A DNA stretch of 43,408 nt, from contig CALVFY010000021.1 in assembly GCA_944326945.1 (NCBI GenBank), forward strand, positions 1-43,408, written 5' to 3'. Positions 17,272-26,456 of the stretch are shown piece after piece; positions within the stretch are counted from its first letter, which is position 1, and each line of letters begins with the position of its first letter. Source of the stretch: an uncultured Rikenellaceae bacterium (GTDB lineage Bacteria > Bacteroidota > Bacteroidia > Bacteroidales > Rikenellaceae). The position numbers were made by a program, and so were the translations under genes. The notes beneath the pieces were generated by a model that searched no databases, had not been told where the DNA came from, and worked only from the letters and a program-made list of their open reading frames with translations.

Positions 17272-18009
17272 ATGGCAGAAGAGGTGGAGATGATTCCGGA
17301 GGAGATCCGGACGAGTGAAATCGAGACAAGTGTTGGGACTCCGATCCCGGAAGAGAGTTCGGATCGGTCACCGGAGGATTCGGCTCAGCCGCAAGAGGGG
17401 ATCCTTACGACTTGGAGTCGAGGCATTTCGTGGGTGCTCCATCCTTTTCTGGTACCTGCCTACACGATATGCATACTGCTGTTCGGCGATACGATCATGA
17501 GCAACATAGCGCTGAGTCTCAAATGGTTCTTTGTGTTGGTGGTCGTGCTCAACACGCTGATTATTCCTGCGATATTTATAGCCTTGATGCGTACGTTCGG
17601 TGTGTTAGGGGATCTCTCCTTGCAACAACGACGGGAACGGATCATCCCTCTGGCCGTGGTGGCGGTTTGCTATCTGATATGTGCCTTGATGATTTCGAAC
17701 GTATTGGTCGCATTTCTGATCCGTAAATTTCTTTTTGCGGCATTGGGTTGTGTGATTATGGCATTGGTGGTCAATTTCTGGTGGAAAATCAGCCTGCATC
17801 TGACGGCCGCCGGTGGTGCAGTGGCCATGTTGTTGATTGTGGCCATCTCACGATTCGGCGACTTGACGGGAACGGTGATCGTGGCCATTCTTCTCTCCGG
17901 ATCACTTGCCTCGGCTCGTTTATGGTTGGGAAGTCATACTCCTGCCCAGGTGGCTGCTGGCTTTTTCGGTGGTTTCGCTGCGGCATCGTTGGTGATGCTT
18001 GCCCTGTAA
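17272..18009 (+). CDS. PAP2-like integral membrane protein with altered catalytic motifs
   Basis: 245 aa. The first 42 residues are acidic and probably cytoplasmic; the rest holds about six hydrophobic segments. The C-terminal motif SARLWLGSHTPAQVAAG (214-230) resembles PAP2 motif 3 (SRxxxxxHxxxD), with Arg216 and His222 kept but Asp replaced by Gln226. Motif 2, normally PSGH, corresponds to LTAAGG near 177-182, so the usual proton-donor His is absent, although His176 is nearby. It may act on a lipid phosphate or diphosphate, or be non-catalytic. It is 4 bp behind rpoN, so they are co-transcribed. The family call is moderately secure; the activity is not. Confidence 0.75.
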   Translation: MAEEVEMIPEEIRTSEIETSVGTPIPEESSDRSPEDSAQPQEGILTTWSRGISWVLHPFLVPAYTICILLFGDTIMSNIALSLKWFFVLVVVLNTLIIPAIFIALMRTFGVLGDLSLQQRRERIIPLAVVAVCYLICALMISNVLVAFLIRKFLFAALGCVIMALVVNFWWKISLHLTAAGGAVAMLLIVAISRFGDLTGTVIVAILLSGSLASARLWLGSHTPAQVAAGFFGGFAAASLVMLAL

Positions 18010-18010
18010 T

Positions 18011-18045
18011 ACAAAATGTTCCGCCATCATGGCGGAACATTTTGT
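18011..18045. terminator. Perfect 17-bp palindrome between convergent genes
   Basis: ACAAAATGTTCCGCCAT and its exact reverse complement flank a single C, starting 1 bp after the stop of the PAP2-like gene and ending 44 bp beyond the GH105 stop. It probably ends both the rpoN unit and the pectin operon, though the flanking T runs are only four long and part of the stem. Confidence 0.75.
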
Positions 18046-18089
18046 GATTGGAGGAAAGGAGAGAAGCAGAAAATATCTCTTTTCCCTTA

Positions 18090-19223
18090 TTATTTCAGTT
18101 TGTAGATTTCACTGCCGGCAAGCAGGAAACATCCTGTTCCGAAATCTTCGAAATCGGGAATTTTGTCGTAGGAGAGCGGTTGCCCGTCTTTAGGTTCCTT
18201 TCCTGTACCTTGCACCCAACCCAAGAAGCCGTTTTTGTGTACGGCATCATTTACCATTCCGTTCCATGCTTTCAATACTTTGGGAAGATATTTTTCCCGG
18301 TCGAGGATTCCCCGATTGATGCCCCAAGCCATTCCGTAGACGAACAGGGAGGTTCCGGTCGTCTCTTTGCCTCCGAAATTCGAGGGGTCGTGCATGCTGA
18401 CATTCCAGAAACCGTCGGTTCTCTGGCATTTCCCGATTGCTTCCGACATGGCGAGAAAATCGGATAGATACTCCTGCCGATGAGGTTCGTCGTCGGGGAT
18501 GATCTCCAGAATCCGCACCAAAGCAGCATAGACCCAACCGTTTCCGCGAGACCAGTAACAATCCTCTCCGTTGGGTTCCTTGTAGGGAGGATCAAAGTCT
18601 GCATCCCTCCACCAAAGTCCGTCTTTGGGATTGTAAAGACCGTTATCTCCGTGTTGATTCTTCGTGTAGGCATACAGATCGTACATTTTTTCGTAATAGC
18701 GGGCATCTCCGGTCAGACGACCCAATTGAGCGAAGATGGGCATCGACATCTGAATCGCATCGATCCACCACCAGTCGTCTTCCTGGGGAGTATTGACCAT
18801 CATGTCGATATTGGCTTTGATTTTTCTGATCTTGGCCGGGTCGGGTTCGATACGATAAAGGTCGAGATAGGTCTGCCCGCAACATTGATTGTCGGCATGA
18901 CGGGTGGCAGTCCCTCTTCTCAGTCCCCATTCATGGGCTTCGGCCCAATCATACGCATAATTGTAGTAATTCTCTTCGGGACAGATGGCATAGAGAGCCA
19001 TCAGACCTTCGTAGTAGACGCCTCGTGTCCACAGATTGCTGGTATACAGTTTTTTGACATAGACTGGTTCTCCCGGGTCCGGATACTTGGACATGAAATA
19101 TCCGTTGACTTTCTGCATGACCGAAAGTACCGATTTCCGGTCGGGCAATTCGTTTTCTGCTGCTCGTGTTACGAAAACAGAGGTTGCTACAATGACTGCT
19201 ACAATGATCGTTTTTAGTTTCAT
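18090..19223 (-). CDS. GH105 unsaturated galacturonyl/rhamnogalacturonyl hydrolase
   Basis: Family GH105 enzymes remove the 4,5-unsaturated galacturonic acid left at the non-reducing end of pectin fragments by lyases. 377 aa with a signal peptide (1-21), so periplasmic. The (alpha/alpha)6-barrel signatures include LWTRGVYYEGL at 64-74 and WWWIDAIQM at 151-159, whose Asp155 matches the catalytic Asp of YteR; also YWSRGNGWV and GTSLFVYGMAWG. It is the last gene of the PUL operon, 19 bp after the GH28 gene, just before the palindromic terminator. A second, divergent GH105 domain lies in the fusion gene of the same operon. Confidence 0.92.
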   Translation of the reverse strand: MKLKTIIVAVIVATSVFVTRAAENELPDRKSVLSVMQKVNGYFMSKYPDPGEPVYVKKLYTSNLWTRGVYYEGLMALYAICPEENYYNYAYDWAEAHEWGLRRGTATRHADNQCCGQTYLDLYRIEPDPAKIRKIKANIDMMVNTPQEDDWWWIDAIQMSMPIFAQLGRLTGDARYYEKMYDLYAYTKNQHGDNGLYNPKDGLWWRDADFDPPYKEPNGEDCYWSRGNGWVYAALVRILEIIPDDEPHRQEYLSDFLAMSEAIGKCQRTDGFWNVSMHDPSNFGGKETTGTSLFVYGMAWGINRGILDREKYLPKVLKAWNGMVNDAVHKNGFLGWVQGTGKEPKDGQPLSYDKIPDFEDFGTGCFLLAGSEIYKLK

Positions 19224-19242
19224 AACAGATAGATATGTGTTT

Positions 19243-20679
19243 TTATTTATTGATTTCTTTTAGCGGTATTCCGGTACATTCCGAAATTTCGATTTCTGGC
19301 TTCAGATTTCCTGTGATCCGAACATTGTCGAAATGCCAGTTTCGGGCGTGTTTCATGATACCCGGGATTTCGGCTTGAAGTGTTACGTTTTTCAGATGGA
19401 ATTCGTCGACGGTCGACTCCGGCAATCCATGTACCGTTATTCCGATTCTCGCCCGATCTGCAGTGACGTTTTCGAAAAAAATATTGCGGAATTTGGGCAT
19501 GGCCAAATGAGAAGGCACCTCTTCCAGCATGGATTTCCAGTGGGGCGGCAGAGAATCGTAGTCGTATCCCGATGGCAAGCGTTTGTCGTTGTAGGCCGGC
19601 AACCAGTTCAGATCCACGACAATCGGATCTCTGACTCCGATCATCTCTATGTCGTTCAGATAAATATCTTCGACTACACCTCCCCGGTTGTATGCCGATT
19701 TGAATCGTAATCCATATTTGGTGCCTTTTCCTCGCAGGTTGTAGGCCACGATATTGCGTATACATCCGGAGGTTTCGCTTCCACAGGTGAACAATCCGTC
19801 GCCGTAACCGGCTTCGCAGTTCCGAATAACCACATATTCACAAGGACGATTGATCCGGAGTCCATCTGCATCGCGGCCGGCCTTGAGACAGAAATTATCG
19901 TCGTTGCAGTTTACATAACAGTTTTCGACAAGAATCCGAGTGGAAGAGTCGATATCGATTCCATCGGTACTGGGGCCTCGGCCTTCGATGTTGTTGCTGA
20001 TGATCAATCCGTCGACGGTCACTTGGTCCGAGTAGAGGATATGTACGGACCAGAATCCGGCCTGATAGAGGACGAAATCGCGCAATGTGATGTCTTTACT
20101 CTCGGAGATCAGTATGCCTCGAGGTCGTTGACAGTCATAATCTACAATCCATCGTAATCCTTTCGGATCATATTCCTGACGGAGTGTCCGATAACTGTCC
20201 CAGAAGACTTTTCCCCGACCGTGGATAACTCCGTCGCCTGTGATCGCCACATTTTTTTGTCCGACGACATTGATCAGTGCTGCGGGCCAGGAGATGGTGA
20301 TGCCGGCTACCCGAGTCTGGGGCAACAGCTTGTAATCCTTCAGATTTTGGCTGCCGATCAGTTGGGTCCCTTTGGGAATGTCGAGAATCACATTCGATTT
20401 GAGAAAGATGGATCCTGTCAGATAGATTCCCGGGCCGAAAGTGACGGTACCTCCGCCTTGAGCGGCGCAAGTGTCGATTGTCCGTTGGATGCTTTCCGTG
20501 CATAGGGTGACCGCATCTCCTACAGCTCCGTAGTCCGATACGAGATATACCCGATCGCCCGAAGCCGGGAAATGTTTCGCACCCACCTCTTTTATCCAGT
20601 CGAATTGGGGAATCCCTGCTATTGCACTGGTGGATATCAAAATGCTGCAAAACAGGAAAATAATGCATGTTTTTTTCAT
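19243..20679 (-). CDS. GH28 family protein with GDG in place of GHG
   Basis: Parallel beta-helix GH28 protein, 478 aa, signal peptide 1-21. GH28 enzymes hydrolyse alpha-galacturonosyl (or rhamnosyl) links in pectin with inversion. The acidic pair regions are kept: STDGID at 237-242 and NDDNFCLKAG at 259-268. The RxK-type region is LRFKSAYNRGG (324-334). The GHG motif, however, reads GYGDGLFTCGSE at 291-302; lined up by the shared GSExSG, His becomes Asp294. The paralogue next door keeps GHG. This may mark a different specificity, such as a rhamnogalacturonan-directed exo-enzyme, or a loss of activity. It is 17 bp after its GH28 neighbour and 19 bp before GH105. Confidence 0.88.
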   Translation of the reverse strand: MKKTCIIFLFCSILISTSAIAGIPQFDWIKEVGAKHFPASGDRVYLVSDYGAVGDAVTLCTESIQRTIDTCAAQGGGTVTFGPGIYLTGSIFLKSNVILDIPKGTQLIGSQNLKDYKLLPQTRVAGITISWPAALINVVGQKNVAITGDGVIHGRGKVFWDSYRTLRQEYDPKGLRWIVDYDCQRPRGILISESKDITLRDFVLYQAGFWSVHILYSDQVTVDGLIISNNIEGRGPSTDGIDIDSSTRILVENCYVNCNDDNFCLKAGRDADGLRINRPCEYVVIRNCEAGYGDGLFTCGSETSGCIRNIVAYNLRGKGTKYGLRFKSAYNRGGVVEDIYLNDIEMIGVRDPIVVDLNWLPAYNDKRLPSGYDYDSLPPHWKSMLEEVPSHLAMPKFRNIFFENVTADRARIGITVHGLPESTVDEFHLKNVTLQAEIPGIMKHARNWHFDNVRITGNLKPEIEISECTGIPLKEINK

Positions 20680-20696
20680 GATGATCGTACTTGTGC

Positions 20697-22229
20697 CTAT
20701 TGTTGCAAATTGGTTACCCGATGTTGTGTGACAGCACTTCCTTCACGTGGCTCTATACGTACATTTTTCATTACAATATTGCGGCAGTCTTCGAAAGTGG
20801 CTCCGAAACGGGAGGTGATTGTTATGTTTTCCAACAGAACATCCGAAATGTTCATTTCGGGGAGCCCCCTGAATGTCATGGCGTTTCTGGCTTGATACGA
20901 TACTATATCCTTGATATGGATATTCCGGAAAATAGGGGTCTCTTCGGTCACGGGATGCTGCTCAGACTGAATGTGCGTATTGGTTTCTCCCGCTTCGAGT
21001 GTTTCGAGGGCGGAACGTCCTCCGTAGTGGAGATTGAAGGAGAACGAATCGGTCAGGATATCCGACATGATGATGTTTTCGATCCATATGTTTTCCACAA
21101 TACCTCCCCGGCCGCGACGGCTTTTGAAACGTAGTCCTACGTCGGTGCCGAGAAATTGACAATCCGATACCCAGATGTTCCTCACTCCTCCCGACATTTC
21201 GCTCCCTACGACAAATCCTCCATGACCTTTAAATACCCGACAGTTGTTGATAATTACGTTTTCCGTGGGTCTGTTTCGTCGTCGTCCGTCTTCGTCCTTG
21301 CCCGATTTAATGCAGATGCCGTCGTCCCCGACATCGAATGAAGAGTCGACGATCAGGACGTTCCTGCACGATTCGAGATCCAAACCATCGCCATTTTGAG
21401 CATAGGAGGGATTCCGTACGGAGATCCCGTCGATCACCACATTCTCACACATCAGCGGATGCAGGCACCAACAGGGCGAGTTTTCGAACAGAACCCCCTC
21501 CAGCAACACGTTGCGACACTCGATAAAGCTGACCATCACAGGTCGGAGAAAATCCTTTACGGCCAACCACTCTTCTTCGGTTTTCAGGTTGCGGGGTACG
21601 TTCATGTCGCTGATCGTATCTCCCCGAAGAGCTCCGGCCGAGGGGAACCAATAGTCGGGGCGTTTGAATACGCCTCCCCGAGCGATGGTGCTTTTCCAAT
21701 GGCTTTCGGTGGTTTTGTTCCGTTTGAGCGGCCGCCACACCTCGCCCGAACCGTCGATGGTTCCCTCGCCGGTGATGGCAATGTTCTCGAGATTCCGACC
21801 CGATATGGGCGACTGACACCGACGTGTATCGAGTCCTTCGAATACGGTCTCCACTAAAGGATAACGCTCTTTTTCCGGGGAGAAAAGAATGAGCGCTCCC
21901 CGTTCCAGATGTAGGTCTATATGTGAACGGAATACGATGGGACCTGTCAGCCATACGCCTGCCGGGACAATCAGGTGTCCTCCACCTCGTTCGGCCAGCG
22001 AATCGATAGCTCGGCGAAAGGCGTCGGTATTGTCTGTTGTGCCGTCTCCTTTTGCTCCGAAATCGGTTAATGTCACTTCGCGATCGGGAAATGTGGGTAG
22101 AATGACCTCCGGCATATCGAACGGGATTTGACCGTACAAACGGGCATATTTTCCCTGGGGGGAAGTGCACCCATACCCGATCAGAATTCCCAGTCCGATT
22201 TTCAGTATCTGTTTAATCGAGTAATTCAT
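20697..22229 (-). CDS. GH28 polygalacturonase-type exo-enzyme, probable lipoprotein
   Basis: 510 aa, beta-helix GH28. All four active-site regions are present: NGDGLD at 279-284, GDDGICIKSG at 301-310, GHGGFVVGSE at 335-344 and RFKSRRGRGG at 367-376. The size and the GSEMSGGV stretch after GHG point to an exo-acting polygalacturonase. The N-terminus has a hydrophobic segment ending at Cys21 (IGYGCTS), a weak lipobox, so it is probably membrane-anchored. Its ATG lies inside the 3' end of the upstream GH105-PL1 gene (17-bp overlap), which suggests coupled translation. Confidence 0.92.
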   Translation of the reverse strand: MNYSIKQILKIGLGILIGYGCTSPQGKYARLYGQIPFDMPEVILPTFPDREVTLTDFGAKGDGTTDNTDAFRRAIDSLAERGGGHLIVPAGVWLTGPIVFRSHIDLHLERGALILFSPEKERYPLVETVFEGLDTRRCQSPISGRNLENIAITGEGTIDGSGEVWRPLKRNKTTESHWKSTIARGGVFKRPDYWFPSAGALRGDTISDMNVPRNLKTEEEWLAVKDFLRPVMVSFIECRNVLLEGVLFENSPCWCLHPLMCENVVIDGISVRNPSYAQNGDGLDLESCRNVLIVDSSFDVGDDGICIKSGKDEDGRRRNRPTENVIINNCRVFKGHGGFVVGSEMSGGVRNIWVSDCQFLGTDVGLRFKSRRGRGGIVENIWIENIIMSDILTDSFSFNLHYGGRSALETLEAGETNTHIQSEQHPVTEETPIFRNIHIKDIVSYQARNAMTFRGLPEMNISDVLLENITITSRFGATFEDCRNIVMKNVRIEPREGSAVTQHRVTNLQQ

Positions 22230-24609
22230 TGATATAAACCTCTATGTTTGTGTATATTTTGCTTAATGTATAGGCGGAGGCATCCGAAGCGTCGTTTGGA
22301 TTCAGTTTATGTTTGCGTTCCCATTGGTCGGGGATGCCATCGTTGTCGCTGTCTCGATCGGCTTCTCCTCCTCGCATGGGAGGTTGTCCTCCTACGGCCC
22401 CTTCGGTGTGGATGATGGCTCCGGATTTACCCAGAGAGGTCAGTTGATCGATCAATCGTTTGTCTACCTGGTCCCGTTTGAGATAGGCACCTGCACGTAG
22501 GAGTACGCTTTGATAGGCTTCGGTTGCCGATTCCAACGATTCCAGGAATCCATTTCCATGGTATGGATGTTCGGCGAGGGTGGCACCCTTTTCCCGGAAT
22601 GTCTCGTCGTCGATCAACGAGCCGTCGAGTTGTCCGTTCCGGTTCGTGTCCACATAATTATCCTTCTGATAGATATGGTCGGTAGGGGTCATCATGGCCA
22701 GGTAGTTTTCGGAGGAGTTCGGCCCTGCGATGAAATAGTTGCCGATCATATCCACGTGGTAATGGCTTTTGGAGTGGCCTCCCACGTAGCCCGAATGTCC
22801 CCAGTTGTAGACAATGTTGTTATAATATTGCATGAAAGCCTTTCCTTTCGGATTGCGGCTCTGGTTGTCTATCCACAGACAGTGGTGGATGGTCAGATTG
22901 TCCGGCCGTTCGATCAGTGCACCGAATCGTTGAGGGTCGATTGCTTCGCCGAAGATGCAATATTGGAAGGTGATATCCGAGGCGTATTTGACATGGAGAT
23001 TGTCCCATCGTCCCCATTGTACGGAGACATGGTCGAAGATGGCGTTTCTCAAGTTGTCCGCCACCAGCGTACACGATCCTCTCTCCATGCCTATGCTGCC
23101 GTGGAGACGGATGTGACGGACAATGTTGTTACTGGCGAATGAGACACCGTAGCCATAGATGGTAATCCCGTCACCGGGAGCGGTCTGTCCGGCGATGGTG
23201 ATATGGGGTGCCACTCTGACACGGCTTTTCAGCCGGATAACGCCTCCTACGTCGAAAACGACGATCCGATGCGGACGACTTACGGCCTCGCGGAACGAAC
23301 CGGGACCATCATCCTCGAGATTGGTTACCTTGCAGACCTCTCCGCCACGACCTCCGGAGGCGTATCGGCCGAATCCGGTCGCACCCGGGAAGGCTAAATG
23401 TTTGGGACGACGGGCATTGTCGAATTTGGCAATCTCGAGACAGCCCATGATGAATGGTCCTGTGGCTTTGGCATCGTTGTCTCGTATCTTTTCGCCGATA
23501 TAGTATTCGAAACTACCGTCCCTGTAAGGTTTTCCGCCCAGACCTCCCACTGCACAGCAACGGGTAAGCGACAGTGTGCCGTCCGGTTGTTCGACGACAA
23601 GTTCCTTACAGAGTCCATTAAGTATTCTTTTAGCCATTTCCATATTGCTGTCGGGCAGATAACCCTTGTTTACAGCCTTGGCATAGGCATACATGAACAT
23701 GGCTGAAACGGATGCTTCCGTGAAATTTCCTTGTCGGTTGCCCATGTCGACCACTTGATACCATAAGCCGGTCTTGTCCTGGTAACGGGGCAGGGTTTTG
23801 GCCAAATGACGGACAATATGAATTAACTCTTTCCTTTGAGGATGGTCCAAAGGGAGAAAATCCAGTATGTCGACCACGGCCATGAAGTACCATCCGATGG
23901 CTCGTCCCCAGAAGTTCGGGGAGTGTCCCGTGGAGGGGTCGCACCATGCCTGCGAACGACTTTCGTCCCATGCGTGATAGAGTAGCCCACTCTTTTTGTC
24001 GAGCGTACATTCAAAGGTCTTTACTGCTTCATGGGCTGCCATATCGATCCATTCCGGCCGGTTGAATTTGCTGCCGTATTGGGCCATGAACGGACCAGCC
24101 ATATAGATCCCGTCGAGCCAGATCTGGTGGGGGTATATCTTTTTGTGCCAGAAGACACCGTTTTTTGTCTTGGGATGGTGGGCCAGTTGTTTGATCAGGG
24201 TATCCATCGCCATTCGATACTTGTCATGACCGGTTGCGTCGTACAGGTCGAAAAGCAGTTTCCCGGCATTGATGAAGTCTATGTTGTAATCCGTGGTCCG
24301 GTAGCCTAAAATCGCTCCGTCGGATTGCACCATGTGATTGGCCCACTGATAGACGTAGTCGTAGTATTTTTTTGAGCGGGTGTATTTCCAGAGTTCTAAC
24401 ATTGCTTTGCAGCCTACACCTTGGGCATATCCCCACACGTAACGGGTTCCGTGGTCGAGTTGCCAGGCTTCCGGGAAACGTTTGATTTCCGAATCTGCAA
24501 ACCGTATGGCAATGGTATCTGCAGATTGCGGCAATTTCGCCGCAGCCGTATGAATGGATACGACTGTGGCGAAAAGTGCCGGGATGATTGAAAAAAATAG
24601 TTTCGTCAT
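22213..24609 (-). CDS. Bifunctional GH105-PL1 fusion (unsaturated uronyl hydrolase + pectate lyase)
   Basis: 798 aa, signal peptide 1-24. Residues 35-398 are a GH105 (alpha/alpha)6 barrel, with Asp166 in IWLDGIYM as the probable catalytic residue, NFWGRAIGWY at 232-241 and FTEASVSAMF. Residues 405-735 are a PL1 pectate-lyase beta-helix: FPGATGFGRYASGGRGG, TIAGQTAPGDGI, FDHVSVQWG and SRNPKGK at 584-590 with catalytic-type Arg585. The C-terminus has a DxDxDG calcium motif (DSDNDGIPDQWE, 753-764) and a short tail like that of the separate PL1 protein. The lyase makes unsaturated ends that the hydrolase removes, so both steps are on one chain. It starts 10 bp after susD and overlaps the GH28 gene by 17 bp. 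Confidence 0.93.
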   Translation of the reverse strand: MTKLFFSIIPALFATVVSIHTAAAKLPQSADTIAIRFADSEIKRFPEAWQLDHGTRYVWGYAQGVGCKAMLELWKYTRSKKYYDYVYQWANHMVQSDGAILGYRTTDYNIDFINAGKLLFDLYDATGHDKYRMAMDTLIKQLAHHPKTKNGVFWHKKIYPHQIWLDGIYMAGPFMAQYGSKFNRPEWIDMAAHEAVKTFECTLDKKSGLLYHAWDESRSQAWCDPSTGHSPNFWGRAIGWYFMAVVDILDFLPLDHPQRKELIHIVRHLAKTLPRYQDKTGLWYQVVDMGNRQGNFTEASVSAMFMYAYAKAVNKGYLPDSNMEMAKRILNGLCKELVVEQPDGTLSLTRCCAVGGLGGKPYRDGSFEYYIGEKIRDNDAKATGPFIMGCLEIAKFDNARRPKHLAFPGATGFGRYASGGRGGEVCKVTNLEDDGPGSFREAVSRPHRIVVFDVGGVIRLKSRVRVAPHITIAGQTAPGDGITIYGYGVSFASNNIVRHIRLHGSIGMERGSCTLVADNLRNAIFDHVSVQWGRWDNLHVKYASDITFQYCIFGEAIDPQRFGALIERPDNLTIHHCLWIDNQSRNPKGKAFMQYYNNIVYNWGHSGYVGGHSKSHYHVDMIGNYFIAGPNSSENYLAMMTPTDHIYQKDNYVDTNRNGQLDGSLIDDETFREKGATLAEHPYHGNGFLESLESATEAYQSVLLRAGAYLKRDQVDKRLIDQLTSLGKSGAIIHTEGAVGGQPPMRGGEADRDSDNDGIPDQWERKHKLNPNDASDASAYTLSKIYTNIEVYINELLD

Positions 24610-24619
24610 ACAAGGATGA

Positions 24620-26437
24620 TTATCTGTATCCGGGGTGTTGTGCGTCTTTGAGCAGAGAGGAAGCGTCGATTAATTCTTGAGGCAGAGGCATCAGCTCGCA
24701 ACGGTTTTCTTCGAAATCGGTGGCAAAACGTCGGATATAAGTGTTCAGACTGCTGGTGGGAATGAATTCCACTGCTTTATAGCCGGAAGGAAGATCCGTG
24801 TTAGTCTCCGATTCGGTAAATGGGACTGATGTGGGTTCTTCTCCTACGGCCCATACCTTTTGTTCGTAGATCCGGTATTTGGGAACGTCCTCGTTTGTAT
24901 AGGGATTTACTTTGTCCGTATTCATTTTTGTCAGGGCCGTGCGGGTTGCTTCCAGAGTAGATGCAAGTCGATTCCAACGGATCAGGTCGGTACGACGCAG
25001 GTTCGATTCAGAAGCCAATTCCCACGAACGTTCTTTGACAATGGCCTCGAAAAAGTCTTCTTTTGTGGTGAGGGCATCTACATATTGGTCCGCTTTTTCG
25101 GCTCGGACAGATTCGTCGAAAGCACGTCTGCGCACCTTTTTGAGCGCTTCTTTGGCTTCGTCAGAGGGCGAGGCGGTCAATTCGTTGTCGGCTTCGGCAA
25201 ACATTAGCAGAATGTCGGCATAACGCAGCAGGACCCAGTTGATATCGGTTTTCCCGTTTTCGGGTCCCTGGGTGCTTTGCCAGCATTTGCGCCATTTGCC
25301 CGTGCCGAGATTCTGCGCAGCAACGATGTCGAATGTACCGGTATTTTTAGCTATGGAGAAGTTGCCGCAGGTGACGTCACGTCGTTTGTCGTCCGGATCG
25401 AACGAATAGTAGAGAGTAGGGGTGATACGTAGCTGGGGACCCGAGGAGAGGTATGATGACAGACCGCTTCCGATGGAGATACCGATGTAGTAGCCAACAC
25501 CTCCATTGGCACTTGTTCCGTAGTTTCCCAATTCCCAAATGTTTTCTGCATTGTAGACCTTGTTATGCGGGTCTTTGAACACTTGTTCGTAGTCGTCGAG
25601 CAGATAATGTTCCGAACCCTCTTTTTCCATGACTGCTGCACAGGCATTACGGGCAATCTGATAGAGTTCCGTGATACGTTGTTGGTCGTCACGGGTACGC
25701 ATACCCATATTCCCTCCGGTTGCAAGATCCCAGCGAAGTGAATAGCCGGCTGCGTGGAGTGCAATGCGGGCGGTCAGTCCGTAGACAGCTCCTTTGGTGA
25801 TACGGTCTTTGTAAGTTACTTCTGAGGCCCAAGGCACCACCGTAGCGGCGTAGGCGAGGTCATTAAGAATATAGTCGTAGATGACATCTCTACTGGTGCG
25901 TCCCAAATTGAAGTCGTCACCGGCGCGAGTCGGTTCGGTTTTGAAGGGAACATCTCCCCAGAATCGGATCAGATCGAAATAGGCCACGGCTCTGAGAGTG
26001 AGAGCCTCTCCGTAGAGGCCTTTGAAGAAAGCCTGGTCGGTTTCTGATCCGGAACTCATTACCCCCTCTTCCTCCAGTCCGGCGATGCATTCGTTGGCCC
26101 GGTTGATAATGGAGTATCTTGAGTTGAAGGGGCCTTCCATCTGACCGCTGCCGGCGCTGAAACTGTATTTAGCTAGACCGTATCGTTCTCCGGAAGTGTT
26201 GGTAGAGAATGTCTCGTCGTTATCCGGAGTCATATAGGCCATCATTGCATTGCTTTTGAGTTCGGGATAGATGCCTCGTATGGCAGCTTCGGCCCGGTCA
26301 CGGGAACCGAATACCACGTCCGACTCGTAGGAGTTTTTCGAAGGAAGGTCCAGCAGATCGTTACAACCCCATAAACCAAGAGCGGCTGTTGCGACCAGCG
26401 ATAGTTTAATTGTCGTATGTTTAAAATTGTTTTTCAT
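24620..26437 (-). CDS. SusD/RagB family surface glycan-binding lipoprotein
   Basis: 605 aa. Signal peptide with lipobox GLWGC, Cys25 being the lipid-attachment site; followed by NDLLDLPS, a common SusD start. The helical TPR-like body (RGIYPELK, LTLRAVAYFDLIRFWGDVPF) and the C-terminal RAFDESVRAEK, KERSWELASESNLRRTDLIR stretches are family signatures. It sits on the outer surface and forms the lid of the SusC transporter. Given the neighbouring lyases and GH28 enzymes, its ligand is probably pectin oligosaccharide. It is 19 bp downstream of susC. Confidence 0.96.
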   Translation of the reverse strand: MKNNFKHTTIKLSLVATAALGLWGCNDLLDLPSKNSYESDVVFGSRDRAEAAIRGIYPELKSNAMMAYMTPDNDETFSTNTSGERYGLAKYSFSAGSGQMEGPFNSRYSIINRANECIAGLEEEGVMSSGSETDQAFFKGLYGEALTLRAVAYFDLIRFWGDVPFKTEPTRAGDDFNLGRTSRDVIYDYILNDLAYAATVVPWASEVTYKDRITKGAVYGLTARIALHAAGYSLRWDLATGGNMGMRTRDDQQRITELYQIARNACAAVMEKEGSEHYLLDDYEQVFKDPHNKVYNAENIWELGNYGTSANGGVGYYIGISIGSGLSSYLSSGPQLRITPTLYYSFDPDDKRRDVTCGNFSIAKNTGTFDIVAAQNLGTGKWRKCWQSTQGPENGKTDINWVLLRYADILLMFAEADNELTASPSDEAKEALKKVRRRAFDESVRAEKADQYVDALTTKEDFFEAIVKERSWELASESNLRRTDLIRWNRLASTLEATRTALTKMNTDKVNPYTNEDVPKYRIYEQKVWAVGEEPTSVPFTESETNTDLPSGYKAVEFIPTSSLNTYIRRFATDFEENRCELMPLPQELIDASSLLKDAQHPGYR

Positions 26438-26456
26438 GATTCAATGCCTAAATTTA

